Assembly: GCF_004745485.1 (NCBI RefSeq)
Contig: NZ_RHFG01000006.1
Span: forward strand, 108,251-172,250
Direction: 5' to 3'
Source of the DNA: Brevibacterium sp. S22
GTDB lineage: Bacteria; Actinomycetota; Actinomycetes; Actinomycetales; Brevibacteriaceae
Length of the DNA: 64,000 nt
Shown: positions 16,562-26,328 of the stretch, in pieces
How positions within the stretch are numbered: the stretch's first letter is position 1
How the letters are laid out: each line of letters opens with the position of its first letter
The notes under the pieces: model-generated
Database searches by the model: none
Told to the model about the DNA's origin: nothing
Seen by the model: only the letters and a program-made list of their open reading frames with translations
Position numbers and translations under genes: made by a program

Positions 16562-19500
16562 AGGCGGCCTCCTTCCGCACCGTTGTCGACGTCGAGTTCA
16601 TTGACCCGGTCCATGATCTCGGAAACAGCACGGTGTTCGGCAGTGGCGCCGATGTCCTCGGAGAAGTTCACATTGTCGTGGATGCGGCTGGTCAGCATCG
16701 TCTCGTCGCGCTCCTGATGCAGGTCGACTTCGGCTCCCAGCGAGCGGAGGATGTCGAGCATGAGGCCGACGACGATGAGGTAGACGCCGATGTCGAAGAA
16801 CGTCGAGGTGCCGAAGGACAGGTGCCCCAGCAGCGGCAGATCGCCCTCGAGGTAGACGGAGTCGAAGACCGTCTCTCCCCAGACCCAACCGCCGATGACG
16901 GTCAGGATCGCGGTGGTCAGGCCGGTGCCCAGCATTCCCGAGGGAGTGAAGGGAGCCGCCTCGGCGAGTTCGTACTTGCCTCCGGCGAGGTAGCGCACGA
17001 CAAGGGCGAGACCGGCGACGAGGCCGCCGGCGAATCCTCCGCCGGGCTCATTGTGCCCGGCGAAGAGGAGGTAGACGGAGAAGACGAGGACGGCGTGGAA
17101 GATCAGACGCGCGGTGACTTCGAGGATGATCGAACGGTTGCGTGGGGCCAGGGTGCGTCCGGCGATGAGCCAGGACACGCGCTTCTGCGACAGCCCCTCC
17201 CCACGGCCGGCGTGGTGGAGGTCGACGACGTCCTCGGATACGGGTTGGAAGCGGATTCGGCCGGCCGCCTCGGTGCCGTCCTTCTTCCGCTCGAAACGGT
17301 GCAGGTGGCCTTCGCGACCGCGCACGAAGATGAGGCCGGCGACACCGGTGCCTGCGGCCACGAGCACCGAGATCTCGCCCATCGTGTCCCAGGCGCGGAT
17401 GTCGACGAGGGTGACGTTGACGATGTTCTTGCCGTGGCCGAGTTCGTAGGCGAGCTGCCCGAAGTCGGTGGAGACCGGGTCGCTCATGCGCACACCTGCG
17501 GCGATGAGGACGACGAGCATCACGGTGATGCCCACAGCACCGCCGATGATCGCCCGCCAGGCGGGGGTGAGGCGACCGGTGGACTCACCGATGCGCGCCG
17601 GCAGACGGCGGAGGACGAGGACGAAGACGACGATCGTGATGGTTTCGACGAGCACCTGGGTCAGGGCCAGGTCGGGAGCGCCGACGAAGGCGAAATAGGC
17701 GACCATGGCATAACCGGAGATGCCGGTGACGACGACAGCGGTGAACCGCTTCTTCGCTCGGGTGGCGCCGACCGCGACGATGATGAGGACGGCGGCGACG
17801 ATGAAGTCCAACGGGGTGTCCCAGAGACGGAAGGTGATGTTCCACGTGTCGTTGGTGATGATCGCCAGACCCATTCCGGCGACGAGGACGAGGTAGACCA
17901 CGCCCTGGTAGAACGGCAGCGAACCGCGCTGGGTGCGGGCGGTGACCCACAGCGCCAGAGCTTCCATCCAGCCGATGAGCATCCGGTAGAGCTCGTGGAA
18001 GTCCAGTCCCGACGGCAGGGTCTGCTGGATCTTCGCGAAGGGACGGCGGAAGATGAACAGGGCGGCGCCTGCGGCGACGGTCACGGCGGTGAATGCGAGT
18101 GCCGGTTCGAATCCGTGCCACAGCGCAAGGTGGTAGTGCCCGTCCCCCTCGGCCACGGCCGGAAGCCCGGTCGTCCACGCGGTGAAGTAGCCGTCGAGCA
18201 GTCCGACCCCCGGACCGAGCGCCAGGGTCAACGCAGTGAGGATGAGCGGAGAGACGACGAGGGTGAGCTTCTCGTCGCGTCGGGCGATGTCGTCGACTCC
18301 CGGCTTCGTGGCGAACGCGCCCCAGACGAAGCGGGCCGAATAGGCGACGGTGAGGATCGAGCCGATCATGATGCCGATGAAGGCGATGACCGAGGCCTTG
18401 TCCGGTGAGGACAGGAGGGTCGAGTACGCGGCTTCCTTCGCGGCGAAGCCGAGCAGCGGAGGCAGCCCCGCCATCGAGGCGGCCGCGATCGTCGCGCACA
18501 CGGCGACGACGGGGAAGGCCTTCCAGCCGCCGGAGAGTTTCGTCAGGTCACGGGTGCCTGCGCGGTGGTCGATGATGCCCACGCACAGGAACAGGCAGGA
18601 CTTGAACAGGGCATGGGCGATGAGCAGACCCAGGGCTGCTTTCGTGATGTCCGGGGTCCCGAACGAGGCCATGGTGGTGAGGAATCCGAGCTGGGAGACC
18701 GTACCGAAGGCCAAGAGCAGCTTGAGATCGGTCTGCTTCAGCGCCTGCCAACCGCCGATGAACATCGTCAGCAGACCGAGGGTGAGCAGTGTCTCCGACC
18801 AGCCGGGGACGTTGTTGTAGCCGGGCGCCAGACGCAGGACGAGGTAGATTCCGGCCTTGACCATAGCCGCGGCGTGCAGGTAGGCGCTCACCGGGGTCGG
18901 CGCGGCCATGGCGCCGGGCAGCCAGAAGTGGAATGGCATCAGCGCAGACTTCGAGATCGCGCCGACGAGGATGAGGATGACTGCGGAGACGATGACTCCG
19001 CCGGTGTCCATCCCCGATTGGGCACGATCGACCAGAGTCGAGATCTGCCCGGTGCCGGTGGCGGTGATGAGCAGGACCATGCCTACGAGCATGGCGAGAC
19101 CGCCGGCGGTCGTGACGATGAGCGCCTGCAGCGCCGCCTGCCTCGAGCGGCGGCGGGACTGACTGTGCCCGATGAGCAGGTAGGAGAAGACGGTGGTGCC
19201 TTCCCAGAACAGGTAGAGCATGAGCAGTTCGTCGGCGACGACGAGTCCGTACATCATCCCGGCGAAGGCCATGAAGATTCCGGCGAACCGGGCCAAACCG
19301 GGCTCGTCGGGCGGGAAGTAGCGCGCGCAGTAGACGAAGACGAGGGCTCCGACCCCGGTGACCAGCAGCGTCATGATCCAGGAGAGCACGTCGAGGCGGA
19401 AGACTCCGCCGAGGCCGAGCTCGGGCAGCCAGTCGAAGTTCTCGACGAGCGACTGGGCTGCGGGGCCGAAGAGATCGGAGACCGTCGACAGGCTCCACAG

Positions 19501-19614
19501 GAGTCCGGCGAAGGGGACGAGAGCGAGGAAGAAGAAGGCGTTGCGGCCGAGCAGCCGTACCAGAGGGTAGGCGATGACAGATGCCCCGAAGAAGGCAACT
19601 GTCATGACTATCAC
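16558..19614 (-). CDS. mnhA: Na+/H+ antiporter subunit A, MrpA-MrpB fusion
   Basis: A 1018-residue NuoL-like subunit, first gene of the antiporter operon. The N-terminal 500 residues carry the proton-channel domain ([64 protein letters not shown]). The middle has the MrpA-specific MnhB-like helices, and the last 150 residues are the MrpB domain ([20 protein letters not shown]), so no separate mnhB exists, the usual actinobacterial and group-2 arrangement. Start is GTG 19614, with GGAGGT 8 bp upstream; ATG 19605 is possible. The acidic C-terminus is short. Confidence 0.95.
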   Translation of the reverse strand: MIVMTVAFFGASVIAYPLVRLLGRNAFFFLALVPFAGLLWSLSTVSDLFGPAAQSLVENFDWLPELGLGGVFRLDVLSWIMTLLVTGVGALVFVYCARYFPPDEPGLARFAGIFMAFAGMMYGLVVADELLMLYLFWEGTTVFSYLLIGHSQSRRRSRQAALQALIVTTAGGLAMLVGMVLLITATGTGQISTLVDRAQSGMDTGGVIVSAVILILVGAISKSALMPFHFWLPGAMAAPTPVSAYLHAAAMVKAGIYLVLRLAPGYNNVPGWSETLLTLGLLTMFIGGWQALKQTDLKLLLAFGTVSQLGFLTTMASFGTPDITKAALGLLIAHALFKSCLFLCVGIIDHRAGTRDLTKLSGGWKAFPVVAVCATIAAASMAGLPPLLGFAAKEAAYSTLLSSPDKASVIAFIGIMIGSILTVAYSARFVWGAFATKPGVDDIARRDEKLTLVVSPLILTALTLALGPGVGLLDGYFTAWTTGLPAVAEGDGHYHLALWHGFEPALAFTAVTVAAGAALFIFRRPFAKIQQTLPSGLDFHELYRMLIGWMEALALWVTARTQRGSLPFYQGVVYLVLVAGMGLAIITNDTWNITFRLWDTPLDFIVAAVLIIVAVGATRAKKRFTAVVVTGISGYAMVAYFAFVGAPDLALTQVLVETITIVVFVLVLRRLPARIGESTGRLTPAWRAIIGGAVGITVMLVVLIAAGVRMSDPVSTDFGQLAYELGHGKNIVNVTLVDIRAWDTMGEISVLVAAGTGVAGLIFVRGREGHLHRFERKKDGTEAAGRIRFQPVSEDVVDLHHAGRGEGLSQKRVSWLIAGRTLAPRNRSIILEVTARLIFHAVLVFSVYLLFAGHNEPGGGFAGGLVAGLALVVRYLAGGKYELAEAAPFTPSGMLGTGLTTAILTVIGGWVWGETVFDSVYLEGDLPLLGHLSFGTSTFFDIGVYLIVVGLMLDILRSLGAEVDLHQERDETMLTSRIHDNVNFSEDIGATAEHRAVSEIMDRVNELDVDNGAEGGRL

Positions 19615-19643
19615 TGGCGGCCACCTCCGTCATATGCCTGTTT

Positions 19644-19674
19644 GTGCAAAAGGTTCGTCAGGTCATTTTTGCAC
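19644..19674 (-). promoter_or_regulatory. Inverted repeat upstream of the Mrp operon (possible operator)
   Basis: GTGCAAAA (19644-19651) and TTTTGCAC (19667-19674) form a perfect 8-bp inverted repeat with 15-nt spacing, 30-60 bp upstream of the mnhA start. The 23-bp centre-to-centre distance, about two helical turns, suits a dimeric regulator, possibly the OmpR-type protein of the same operon. No other strong element is seen in the 19615-19741 gap. Confidence 0.45.
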
Positions 19675-19741
19675 GGACAGGTGTCGTTTCCCCAATCGCC
19701 GAGTGTGTGCTGAGACGGGTTCTGCCCCGGCATGACACCGA

Positions 19742-20950
19742 TCATGCACGCAGCTGTCGGCTTGTCACGAGGAAGCCGTTCTCGTCGACTCCGATGCCTG
19801 CGGACCCGACCAGCAGCTCGGCTCCGATCGCATCGGTCAGCTGAGCCACTTGACCGCGCATCCGCCGGAATCGGCGTCGCTGATTCGGCTGATAGCGCCT
19901 CGACTCGGCGTCCATCCAGTGGACATGATATTCGATCTGCGGGGCATCGGTGTGGGCGGCGACGATCGGCGGAACCACCTCGGCTTCCATCACACGGATC
20001 TCGAGGCTGCCGGCGGAATCATCGATCTCGCCGAGCGGGACCAGCAGGGCATAGCCGTCGAGGATGACCGGGGCGGAAGGGTCGAAGAGCGGGTCGTCGA
20101 TGCTCGCCTGGGCCAGCACATCCTCGTCGGGGGTGGGCAGGGCCTGCTGGAAGGCCTGCGGGGCGTGACGGCGTACGAAGTCGAGAGCCACCGGCGGCTC
20201 CATCCAGTACGACGAGTAGATGTAGAGGTCGACCTTCGCCTCGGGGTCGGGGATGATCACCCGCGTCGGCAGTCCGGGCTCGTCGGCCAGGCGCACGCCC
20301 GTATGGAGACGGGAGGCGACGGAGAGCATGAGGCTGAGCATCCGCTCCTCCTCCCGGTCCGGCATTCCGCTGGGAAAGGCTTCGTGGAGTCCGTCGGCAT
20401 CGGCGAACCAGTCCGGCGGTGGGGTCGGCTGCCGGTCACGGGGGCAGTCGATGACGATCGCATGCTCAGCCCAGTCGGGTACTTCGAGCGCGGCGGCATC
20501 GGCGGGATCGAGGGCGGCCCCCGAGCTCAGCCGGGAGTGCCGGCTCAGTCGCATCTGCCCGTGCTCGTCGAGCACCGGATGGAGATCGGGCAGCTTGTTG
20601 TGGATGAGCGCGAGCACATCGGAGACCTCGACGGCCTCATCGAGGAGGATGAGGTGGAAACCTCGCAGATCCGCCGAGGTGGCCGTGTCCTCAGGCGCGG
20701 ACGCGTCACCGCCGTAGCCGGGTCGTCCCGTCGACGGCATCCCGGTCCGCCGCCGACTCGCGGCGTGGGCCTGGGCGGCAGAAGTCTGGTCGGCCGGGGT
20801 CCGGTCGGCCGGGACCTGATAGCCCGCGGCGTCGGCCTGGTGGTCAGGAGTCTGGTCGGCCGGGACCTGATAGCGCGCAGCGTCGGCCTGTGCGCGGGCG
20901 GCGCGTTCAGCGGCTTCGCGTTGCAGCCGCAGTTCGCGGCGGGTGATCAC
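19742..20950 (-). CDS. Uncharacterised protein coupled to dcd
   Basis: A 402-residue soluble protein that I cannot assign. Residues 1-35 are a charged, Ala/Arg/Glu-rich helix ([18 protein letters not shown]). Residues 35-100 are low complexity with three copies of a [13 protein letters not shown] phrase. From about 105 onward there is a mixed alpha/beta region without recognisable catalytic motifs, ending in a Arg-rich helix and [15 protein letters not shown]. Start GTG 20950 overlaps the dcd stop (GTGA) and has GGAGGG 4 bp upstream, so expression is tied to dcd. No signal peptide or membrane helix. Confidence 0.7.
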   Translation of the reverse strand: MITRRELRLQREAAERAARAQADAARYQVPADQTPDHQADAAGYQVPADRTPADQTSAAQAHAASRRRTGMPSTGRPGYGGDASAPEDTATSADLRGFHLILLDEAVEVSDVLALIHNKLPDLHPVLDEHGQMRLSRHSRLSSGAALDPADAAALEVPDWAEHAIVIDCPRDRQPTPPPDWFADADGLHEAFPSGMPDREEERMLSLMLSVASRLHTGVRLADEPGLPTRVIIPDPEAKVDLYIYSSYWMEPPVALDFVRRHAPQAFQQALPTPDEDVLAQASIDDPLFDPSAPVILDGYALLVPLGEIDDSAGSLEIRVMEAEVVPPIVAAHTDAPQIEYHVHWMDAESRRYQPNQRRRFRRMRGQVAQLTDAIGAELLVGSAGIGVDENGFLVTSRQLRA

Positions 20951-21525
20951 ATGTCCCTCCGGTAGAAGTTGAGGTGCGAACGGGACGCGGTCGGACCGCG
21001 CTGACCCTGGTAGCGGTTGCCGGTGGCCTGGGAACCATAGGGATTCTCTGCCGCGGAGCTGAGCCGGAAGAAGCAGAGCTGGCCGATCTTCATTCCCGGC
21101 CACAGGGTGATCGGCAGGGTCGCGACGTTCGACAGCTCCAGGGTGACGTGGCCGCTGAAGCCGGGGTCGATGAATCCGGCCGTCGAATGAGTGAGAAGAC
21201 CGAGACGCCCGAGCGAGGACTTGCCCTCGAGCCTGGCGGCGACATCGACGGGCAGCGTCACGAGCTCATGGCTGGAGGCGAGGACGAACTCGCCGGGATG
21301 GAGGACGAAGGGCTCCCCCGGAGCAGCCTCGACGAAGCGAGTGAGCTCGGGCTGCTCGAGGCTCGGATCGATGACCGCGTATTTGTGGTTGTCGAAGAGC
21401 CGGAAATAGCGGTCGAGACACACGTCGACACTGGCCGGCTGGATCAGCGACGGGTCGTAGGGGTCGAGGGCGATGCGCCCGGAGTCGAGCTCGGCGCGGA
21501 TGTCGCGGTCGGAAAGGAGAGTCAC
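20947..21525 (-). CDS. dcd: dCTP deaminase
   Basis: Pyrimidine nucleotide enzyme producing dUTP from dCTP, or dUMP directly in the bifunctional actinobacterial type. 192 residues, normal length. Landmarks: [45 protein letters not shown] and the C-terminal YQGQRG. The start is GTG 21525 with GGAG 5 bp upstream; it begins [13 protein letters not shown] as in homologues. A few in-frame codons upstream are unlikely to be used. First of two coupled genes. Confidence 0.95.
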   Translation of the reverse strand: MTLLSDRDIRAELDSGRIALDPYDPSLIQPASVDVCLDRYFRLFDNHKYAVIDPSLEQPELTRFVEAAPGEPFVLHPGEFVLASSHELVTLPVDVAARLEGKSSLGRLGLLTHSTAGFIDPGFSGHVTLELSNVATLPITLWPGMKIGQLCFFRLSSAAENPYGSQATGNRYQGQRGPTASRSHLNFYRRDM

Positions 21526-21550
21526 GTCTCCGATGGTAGTCGTTCCGGGC

Positions 21551-21690
21551 CTCACACGCTCGAGATCTCATGCTTCAGACTCTCGAGAGTTCGCCTCCCA
21601 TACGCTCGAGACATCGTGTCCCATGCGCTCGAAATACCGTGCTCCACTCGCTCATAGTCTCGTGTCTCACACGCTCGAGACCATATGCGC
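21551..21690. repeat. About 23-bp degenerate tandem repeat upstream of dcd
   Basis: Five to six units resembling ACGCTCGAGACATCGTGTC plus CCAC follow each other, many with CTCGAG. They occupy the first part of the 404-bp gap 21526-21929 between the divergent dcd and LPXTG-protein genes. The second half of the gap is A+T-richer and holds the leader described next. Confidence 0.75.
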
Positions 21691-21844
21691 CGAGCACGCA
21701 GAGTCAGCGAATGATTTCGACCGACACGCCGATTCTATGTCACAAACCGATAACGATTTTCCGGAATTCTCCTGATTTTTACCCGTGTGTCTCCCCATAG
21801 CGGCGGATGAATGCTTTAGGGTAATGAGCTGTACGGACCCGCGC

Positions 21845-21894
21845 ACGATGGTGCCTTCCCCTTCTTAAGCCAAGGAATGCCGGGAGTCCATCGT
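21845..21894 (+). ncRNA. Possible structured leader of the LPXTG-protein gene
   Basis: ACGATGG (21845-21851) pairs with CCATCGT (21888-21894), and inside it TTCC (21856-21859) pairs with GGAA (21874-21877), giving a 50-nt interrupted hairpin that ends 35 nt before the GTG start. I do not recognise a known riboswitch class. It may be a 5'-UTR regulatory or stabilising structure. Confidence 0.3.
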
Positions 21895-21929
21895 CTTTCG
21901 TGGGTAGACAACAATCGAAAGGCATTACT

Positions 21930-23477
21930 GTGAAGACCTCGCGTCTTGTGCTTGCCCCCGCAGTAGCCGTTGCATTGACAGGTCTTGCTGGCGCCCCGGC
22001 GTTCGCAGCGACAGAGTCCACCGCTTCGGTCCCTCAGCAACCGGTGTGCGCCCATGAAGATCAGGAGTCATCGAGCGAGTCCGAGTCGGATTCCTCGGTT
22101 CCCGACGAGTCGGACCCGCAGGCGACCCTTGCGCAGGCGCAGGTGACCCGCGCCGATATAGCGGATGACAAGAAGGGAATCGGCTTCTCCGGCACTGGTT
22201 TCACCGCGGACGAGAAGGCCACGGTGACCGTCGTCGGCACCGATGGCACCGAATACTCGCCGGATAAGAAGCTTACGGTCGACGAGGACGGAAAGGTCTC
22301 CGGCACCTACTTCTTCACCGTCACCGACGGCGCTCAGGTACCTGTCGGCAAATACTCTCTCTACCTCACCGACCTGAAGTCCGAGAAGAAGTCTTCCAAG
22401 GTCTCCTTCGAGGTCGTCTCCAAGGCCTCCGACGTCGACGACTCCGGCGACGGAGACGACAAGTGCGACTCGGCCACCGGTCCGATCAAGACCCCGGATG
22501 AGACTCCTGACGAGTCGGAGACCCCCGAGCCGTCGGAGTCGGAGACCGAGGATCCGACCACCGAGGCGCCCGAGCCGTCGGAGACGGAGACCAAGGACCC
22601 GACCACCGAGGCCCCGGAGCCGTCGGAGACGAAGACTGAGGATCCCACCACCAAGGCTCCGAAGCCGAGTCCGTCTGAGACCGACGAGGCTGACGACAAG
22701 GCTGATGAGGCTCCCGCCGACGACGTGAAGCCGGGACCGGCCAAGGCCCCGGATGAGGATCCCACCACTGAGGCTCCCAAGCCCACGGAGACCGAGTCCT
22801 CCGAGTCCGAGGCTCCGAAGGTCGAGGAGACGGACGAGGCCGACGACGCCGAGGACTCCGACGACGCTGGCCAGACTGACAAGAACCAGCCGGCAGAAGA
22901 CGGCGCCGAAGGCGACGAGAAGGCTGAGGACAAGGCTCCCGAGTCCACCGGTCCGGTCAGCCCCGGCACCGAGGACAAGAAGCCTGCCGCAGCCGCGCAG
23001 GCCTCCATGTTCATCGACCCGACCGAGGTCAGCTCCGAAGACTTCCTGGGCGATGGCATCAAGATCGGCGTCAGCGGTGCTCAGCCCGGTGAGAAGGTCT
23101 CTATCACGGTCGAGCATGCTCAGGGCAAGGTCGACCGCTACACGATGTCCAAGGAAGCCGATTCCGAAGGCAAGGTCACGTTCGGTGTCCAGGCCAAGGT
23201 CAAGGCCGTGCTCGGCACCTACAACGTGCGTGCCCAGGCCGAGAGCTTCGATGAGCCCCAGGGTGGAAGCTTCACCGTGCTGACCAACGGCACCGCTGTC
23301 GACGAAGGCGGAAACGGAAACGGCAGCGGCCAGGACGAGTCGGGCAGCGACCTGCCGCGCACCGGTGCCGAGATGACCGGGCTGGCACTCGGTGTCGGTC
23401 TGCTCGCGGTCGGTGCAGCTGCCGTCATCATCACCCGTCGGCGGATGAACGCCTCCGACGATCCCGCGGAGTTCTAA
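21930..23477 (+). CDS. LPXTG-anchored surface protein with acidic repeats
   Basis: A 515-residue secreted, sortase-anchored protein. Order: Sec signal peptide (about 1-30, ending PAFAA), an Ig-like beta domain (about 65-165), a Pro/Glu/Thr/Ser stalk (about 190-355) with repeats of DPTTEAPEPSET, a second beta domain (about 370-450), then LPRTG, a hydrophobic helix and an RRR stop-transfer. The start is GTG 21930 with GAAAGG 8 bp upstream. It is followed 7 bp later by a degenerate ATPase gene. The stalk and lack of enzymatic motifs suggest a display or adhesion role. No sortase gene is in the window. Confidence 0.88.
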   Translation: MKTSRLVLAPAVAVALTGLAGAPAFAATESTASVPQQPVCAHEDQESSSESESDSSVPDESDPQATLAQAQVTRADIADDKKGIGFSGTGFTADEKATVTVVGTDGTEYSPDKKLTVDEDGKVSGTYFFTVTDGAQVPVGKYSLYLTDLKSEKKSSKVSFEVVSKASDVDDSGDGDDKCDSATGPIKTPDETPDESETPEPSESETEDPTTEAPEPSETETKDPTTEAPEPSETKTEDPTTKAPKPSPSETDEADDKADEAPADDVKPGPAKAPDEDPTTEAPKPTETESSESEAPKVEETDEADDAEDSDDAGQTDKNQPAEDGAEGDEKAEDKAPESTGPVSPGTEDKKPAAAAQASMFIDPTEVSSEDFLGDGIKIGVSGAQPGEKVSITVEHAQGKVDRYTMSKEADSEGKVTFGVQAKVKAVLGTYNVRAQAESFDEPQGGSFTVLTNGTAVDEGGNGNGSGQDESGSDLPRTGAEMTGLALGVGLLAVGAAAVIITRRRMNASDDPAEF

Positions 23478-23484
23478 GCTTCCG

Positions 23485-24660
23485 GTGAACGATGAATTGT
23501 CCCTCGCGGGGCTGCAGCTCGACGGACGCGAGATCGACCTAGGACGTCTGCGAGCAGGGACAATGCTCGGTCTCATGGGCAGCCCGGACAGCACCACTTC
23601 GGTGGTGCTGTCCGCGGCGGCCCTGCCTCATGTCGCACCACCACCACGCTTCCCGACCGGACGCCGGTCGGGTCGTTTGCGTGTGCGCAGCTGGATGAAG
23701 AGCTATCTTCGCGAAGCCGATGCCGGATCTGGGGAGGCGGCATCGGCAGCGGATCCATCGGCTGCGCTGACATCGTTCGGGCTGCGACCCGAAATCCTGC
23801 GCCATCGCCTCGAGGACCTCGATGCGACCGATCGTGCCCGACTCGCCCTGGCCGCGGCTTGGGCGAGCGGCGCGAAGTGGCTGACCCTCATCGACCCTTT
23901 CGGTTCGGTTCCCGGCCACCTGCGCACCGGACTGCGCAGCCGCTTCGCCGAACTCGTCGTCCAAGAGGGCCGAGGAGTCGTATTCAGCTCGAATTCGCTG
24001 ACCGACCACACCATCGCCGAGGCGGGGGTGGCAGATATCGAAAAGGACCAGCTCGTCGCTCTCGGCTCCTTGGAGCAGATCGTCACGGAACCGCGTGGTT
24101 CACTGCCGGCCGAGCTCAGCGGAGTCAACGTCTATTCCGGACTGGCGCGGAAGGGATGGCTGTCCATCGGCCACTCGGCGGTGCGCGCCCGCACCGAACT
24201 CGACGGGAAGGTGTTCGTGACTCTCGGGTGGCGTGCCGCCCTCCTGTCACTGGACGAACACGACCCGGCGTTCACCTCGGCGACGGTGTTCGAAGCCATC
24301 GTCACCGGACTGCGCGACCGCGGTTCCTGCCTGCAGGCGAAGCTCTCACCGGTCGACACGGAGATGGGCCTCGCCCTCGACGTCGACCTCGCTGACCTCG
24401 CCGGAGTGCCGAGCTGGAGAACTGGGTCAGCGGTCGAGTCGACAGGATCAGGCGCCGCCGCGGATTCGGCTGAGACTTCGACAGCAGCCGCATCCCACAC
24501 GGCCGAATCCGACACTGACGAGGAGCCTGCCATCGGCTTCGGTGTCCTGCATCCGGGACTCGGCGCGACGATCACCGAACTGCGCGCCAACGTCAGGGTC
24601 GGCACGCATGTCTTCGTCGAGGTCGACACCTCTGCCCTGCATGCCTACCCGGTTGAGTGA
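23485..24660 (+). CDS. Degenerate ABC-type ATPase homologue (pseudo-ATPase)
   Basis: 391 residues with the layout of a ModC/PotA-like ABC ATPase but without its catalytic residues. The Walker A position reads GLMGSPDSTTS (no GK[S/T]); the signature region is LEDLDATDRARLALAAAWA (no LSGGQ); the Walker B strand ends LTLIDPFG (no DE); the switch-His position is SSNSLTD. C-terminal about 190 residues resemble a split TOBE-like domain interrupted by an Ala/Ser/Thr-rich linker (about 320-345). It starts with GTG 7 bp after the LPXTG gene and has no permease nearby. ATP hydrolysis is not expected; a scaffold or ligand-sensing role is inference. Confidence 0.6.
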   Translation: MNDELSLAGLQLDGREIDLGRLRAGTMLGLMGSPDSTTSVVLSAAALPHVAPPPRFPTGRRSGRLRVRSWMKSYLREADAGSGEAASAADPSAALTSFGLRPEILRHRLEDLDATDRARLALAAAWASGAKWLTLIDPFGSVPGHLRTGLRSRFAELVVQEGRGVVFSSNSLTDHTIAEAGVADIEKDQLVALGSLEQIVTEPRGSLPAELSGVNVYSGLARKGWLSIGHSAVRARTELDGKVFVTLGWRAALLSLDEHDPAFTSATVFEAIVTGLRDRGSCLQAKLSPVDTEMGLALDVDLADLAGVPSWRTGSAVESTGSGAAADSAETSTAAASHTAESDTDEEPAIGFGVLHPGLGATITELRANVRVGTHVFVEVDTSALHAYPVE

Positions 24661-24723
24661 CGCGCGGCAGATACACTGAGACCTGCCCAGTCCCCTTAAG
24701 TCCCCAACCGAATCAGGAGCGTC

Positions 24724-25683
24724 ATGCGAACGTCGCGCAGACTTCTGATCTCAGCGCTGACGGTCATCGTCCTCACGGTTGCAGCGGTCCCCCTCCTCAA
24801 CCTCACCGTCTACACTCCCGCCCGAGCCGCCGAGGCCTATATCTCGGCGATCGAGAACGGCGATGCGCATCGAGCCTTCTCCCACCTGTCCGCGCCGACT
24901 CCGTCGTCGACCTTGGGTCTCAGCGACGAAGTGCTCTCCGCGGCGCCCGATCTGCCGCGCGACCCCGAGGCCGAGACCGTCTCCGTCGACGGCGACCATG
25001 CCAAGGTCCGCCTCAGCTTCAACCTCTCCTCGCAGGAGCAGACCGTCGATCTCGACATGGTCCGACTGCCTGCCACCGCGGGACTCTTCAACCGGTGGGC
25101 CATCGAACAGCAGGAATGGCCGACGCTGACCCTGGACGTCTCCGGTTCGTCGACGGCGACGGTCAACGGGTACGGAGTGAGCACGGGAAGCGTGCCTGTG
25201 CTGTTTCCGGCGAGCTACCTCGTCGGGTTCGATGCGACGTATCTGAAGTCCAAATCCCAACGCGCCGAGGTGACCGCACCCGGCGATTCCCCCACCGTGA
25301 AGCTCTCGCCCGAGCCCACGGCCAAGCTCGAACAGACTGTGGAGGAGCAGGTCACTGACCATCTGCAGGACTGTATGAAATCGAAGACGCTCATGCCGGC
25401 CGGCTGCGTCTTCGGCTACGACACGGACAACGAGATCATCGGCGACGTCTCCTGGTCACTCGAGCGCAGCCCGCAGATCGGACTGACCTCGTCCGGAAAC
25501 GATCTCGAACTCACTCCCTCGACGGTCGAGGTGCGGGTCACGGGACGCTACCGGGACATCGTCACCGCCGCCGAACACGACTTCGACGAAAAGCTCTCCT
25601 TCGTCCTGGGCGGATCGGTCGTCGTCAAGTCCTCGCAGGTGAGCTTCGAACCGCGCCGCCTCGGCGACGTCACCATCGCCTGA
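24724..25683 (+). CDS. Membrane-anchored exported protein, NTF2-like N-terminal domain
   Basis: A 319-residue protein with one N-terminal membrane helix (about 7-29) and an extracytoplasmic remainder. The segment AAEAYISAIENGDAHRAFSHL resembles the helix that opens DUF4878/NTF2-like domains. Two cysteines (LQDCMKS, AGCVFG) could form a disulfide. No catalytic motif. ATG with AGGAGC 4 bp upstream. It follows the pseudo-ATPase gene by 63 bp and may belong to the same unit. Function unknown. Confidence 0.7.
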   Translation: MRTSRRLLISALTVIVLTVAAVPLLNLTVYTPARAAEAYISAIENGDAHRAFSHLSAPTPSSTLGLSDEVLSAAPDLPRDPEAETVSVDGDHAKVRLSFNLSSQEQTVDLDMVRLPATAGLFNRWAIEQQEWPTLTLDVSGSSTATVNGYGVSTGSVPVLFPASYLVGFDATYLKSKSQRAEVTAPGDSPTVKLSPEPTAKLEQTVEEQVTDHLQDCMKSKTLMPAGCVFGYDTDNEIIGDVSWSLERSPQIGLTSSGNDLELTPSTVEVRVTGRYRDIVTAAEHDFDEKLSFVLGGSVVVKSSQVSFEPRRLGDVTIA

Positions 25684-25689
25684 CGGGGC

Positions 25690-25935
25690 GGCAGGAGCGA
25701 CAGGCGCTGCAGGTGCGGCACGAGCGGCGGGAGCCACAATGCGGCGGGTGCTGCAGGTGCGGCGGCGCGGCAGAGCCGGAGGTTCAAGCGCGGCACGAGC
25801 GGCAGGAGCCACGGCGCGGCAGGTGCTGCAGATGCGGCAGGAGCCACGGCGCGGCAGGTGCTGCAGATGCGGCAGGAGCGGCACGAGCGGAGGCGCTGCA
25901 GATGCGGCGGTGCTGCAGAGCCGGAGTTTCAAGCG
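25690..25935. repeat. About 36-bp tandem repeats rich in GCTGCAG
   Basis: Imperfect units built from GCGGCAGGAGCCACGGCGCG and GCAGGTGCTGCAGAT recur from about 25690 to 25935, with two adjacent nearly identical copies around 25800-25870. They start right after the stop of the preceding gene, within the 645-bp gap 25684-26328. Confidence 0.75.
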
Positions 25936-25995
25936 CCTCCAGCGTCTCCGTGCCTCCGTCGCCTCCGGGCACTCAGGAAATCAGCTTCCGACTCG

Positions 25996-26056
25996 ATTGT
26001 TTGGTCGATCCGCGGCGTTCAGCGAGGCCAGAATCACTGTGGATCGACCAGACAAT
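25996..26056. mobile_element. 61-bp palindromic miniature element, copy A
   Basis: The left arm ATTGTTTGGTCGATCC and the right arm GGATCGACCAGACAAT are inverted copies separated by about 25 nt. The same end sequence ATTGTCTGGTCGATCCAC recurs in copy B (27338) and upstream of the IS30-like transposase gene (63838). Looks like a MITE consisting of little more than terminal inverted repeats. Confidence 0.6.
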
Positions 26057-26165
26057 TCACCGAAGACTCGCCTCTGTCGCGTCTGCGGGAGCCCCACTCC
26101 TACGCCGATTCCTGTGGACAGACACCTCTCTCGCGTGGCTTCGTGCTGCGTCCGAGGCACAGGCT

Positions 26166-26231
26166 CATCAGCACCGGCCTGGCAGAACATCAGCACCGGC
26201 CTGGTAGAACATCGGCATCGGCCTGGCAGAA
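26166..26231. repeat. 22-bp tandem repeat, three copies
   Basis: Units of CATCAGCACCGGCCTGGCAG-AA begin at 26166, 26188 and 26210, with one or two changes each. They lie between palindrome copy A and the DUF559-type gene. Confidence 0.85.
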
Positions 26232-26328
26232 CGGGATGCAGCACTCAGACGTCTTCTGCTGTGAACCTGCGAGGAGCTTCCACAGGCGGATTCCTGCTGC
26301 TTCCCCTGCCAGCAGCCGGAGGTCCACC

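Noticed and set aside
16633..18408. Very long open frame (591 codons) antisense to mnhA
   Set aside because: Acidic, low-complexity shadow caused by high G+C third positions of the real minus-strand gene; no ribosome site or domain.
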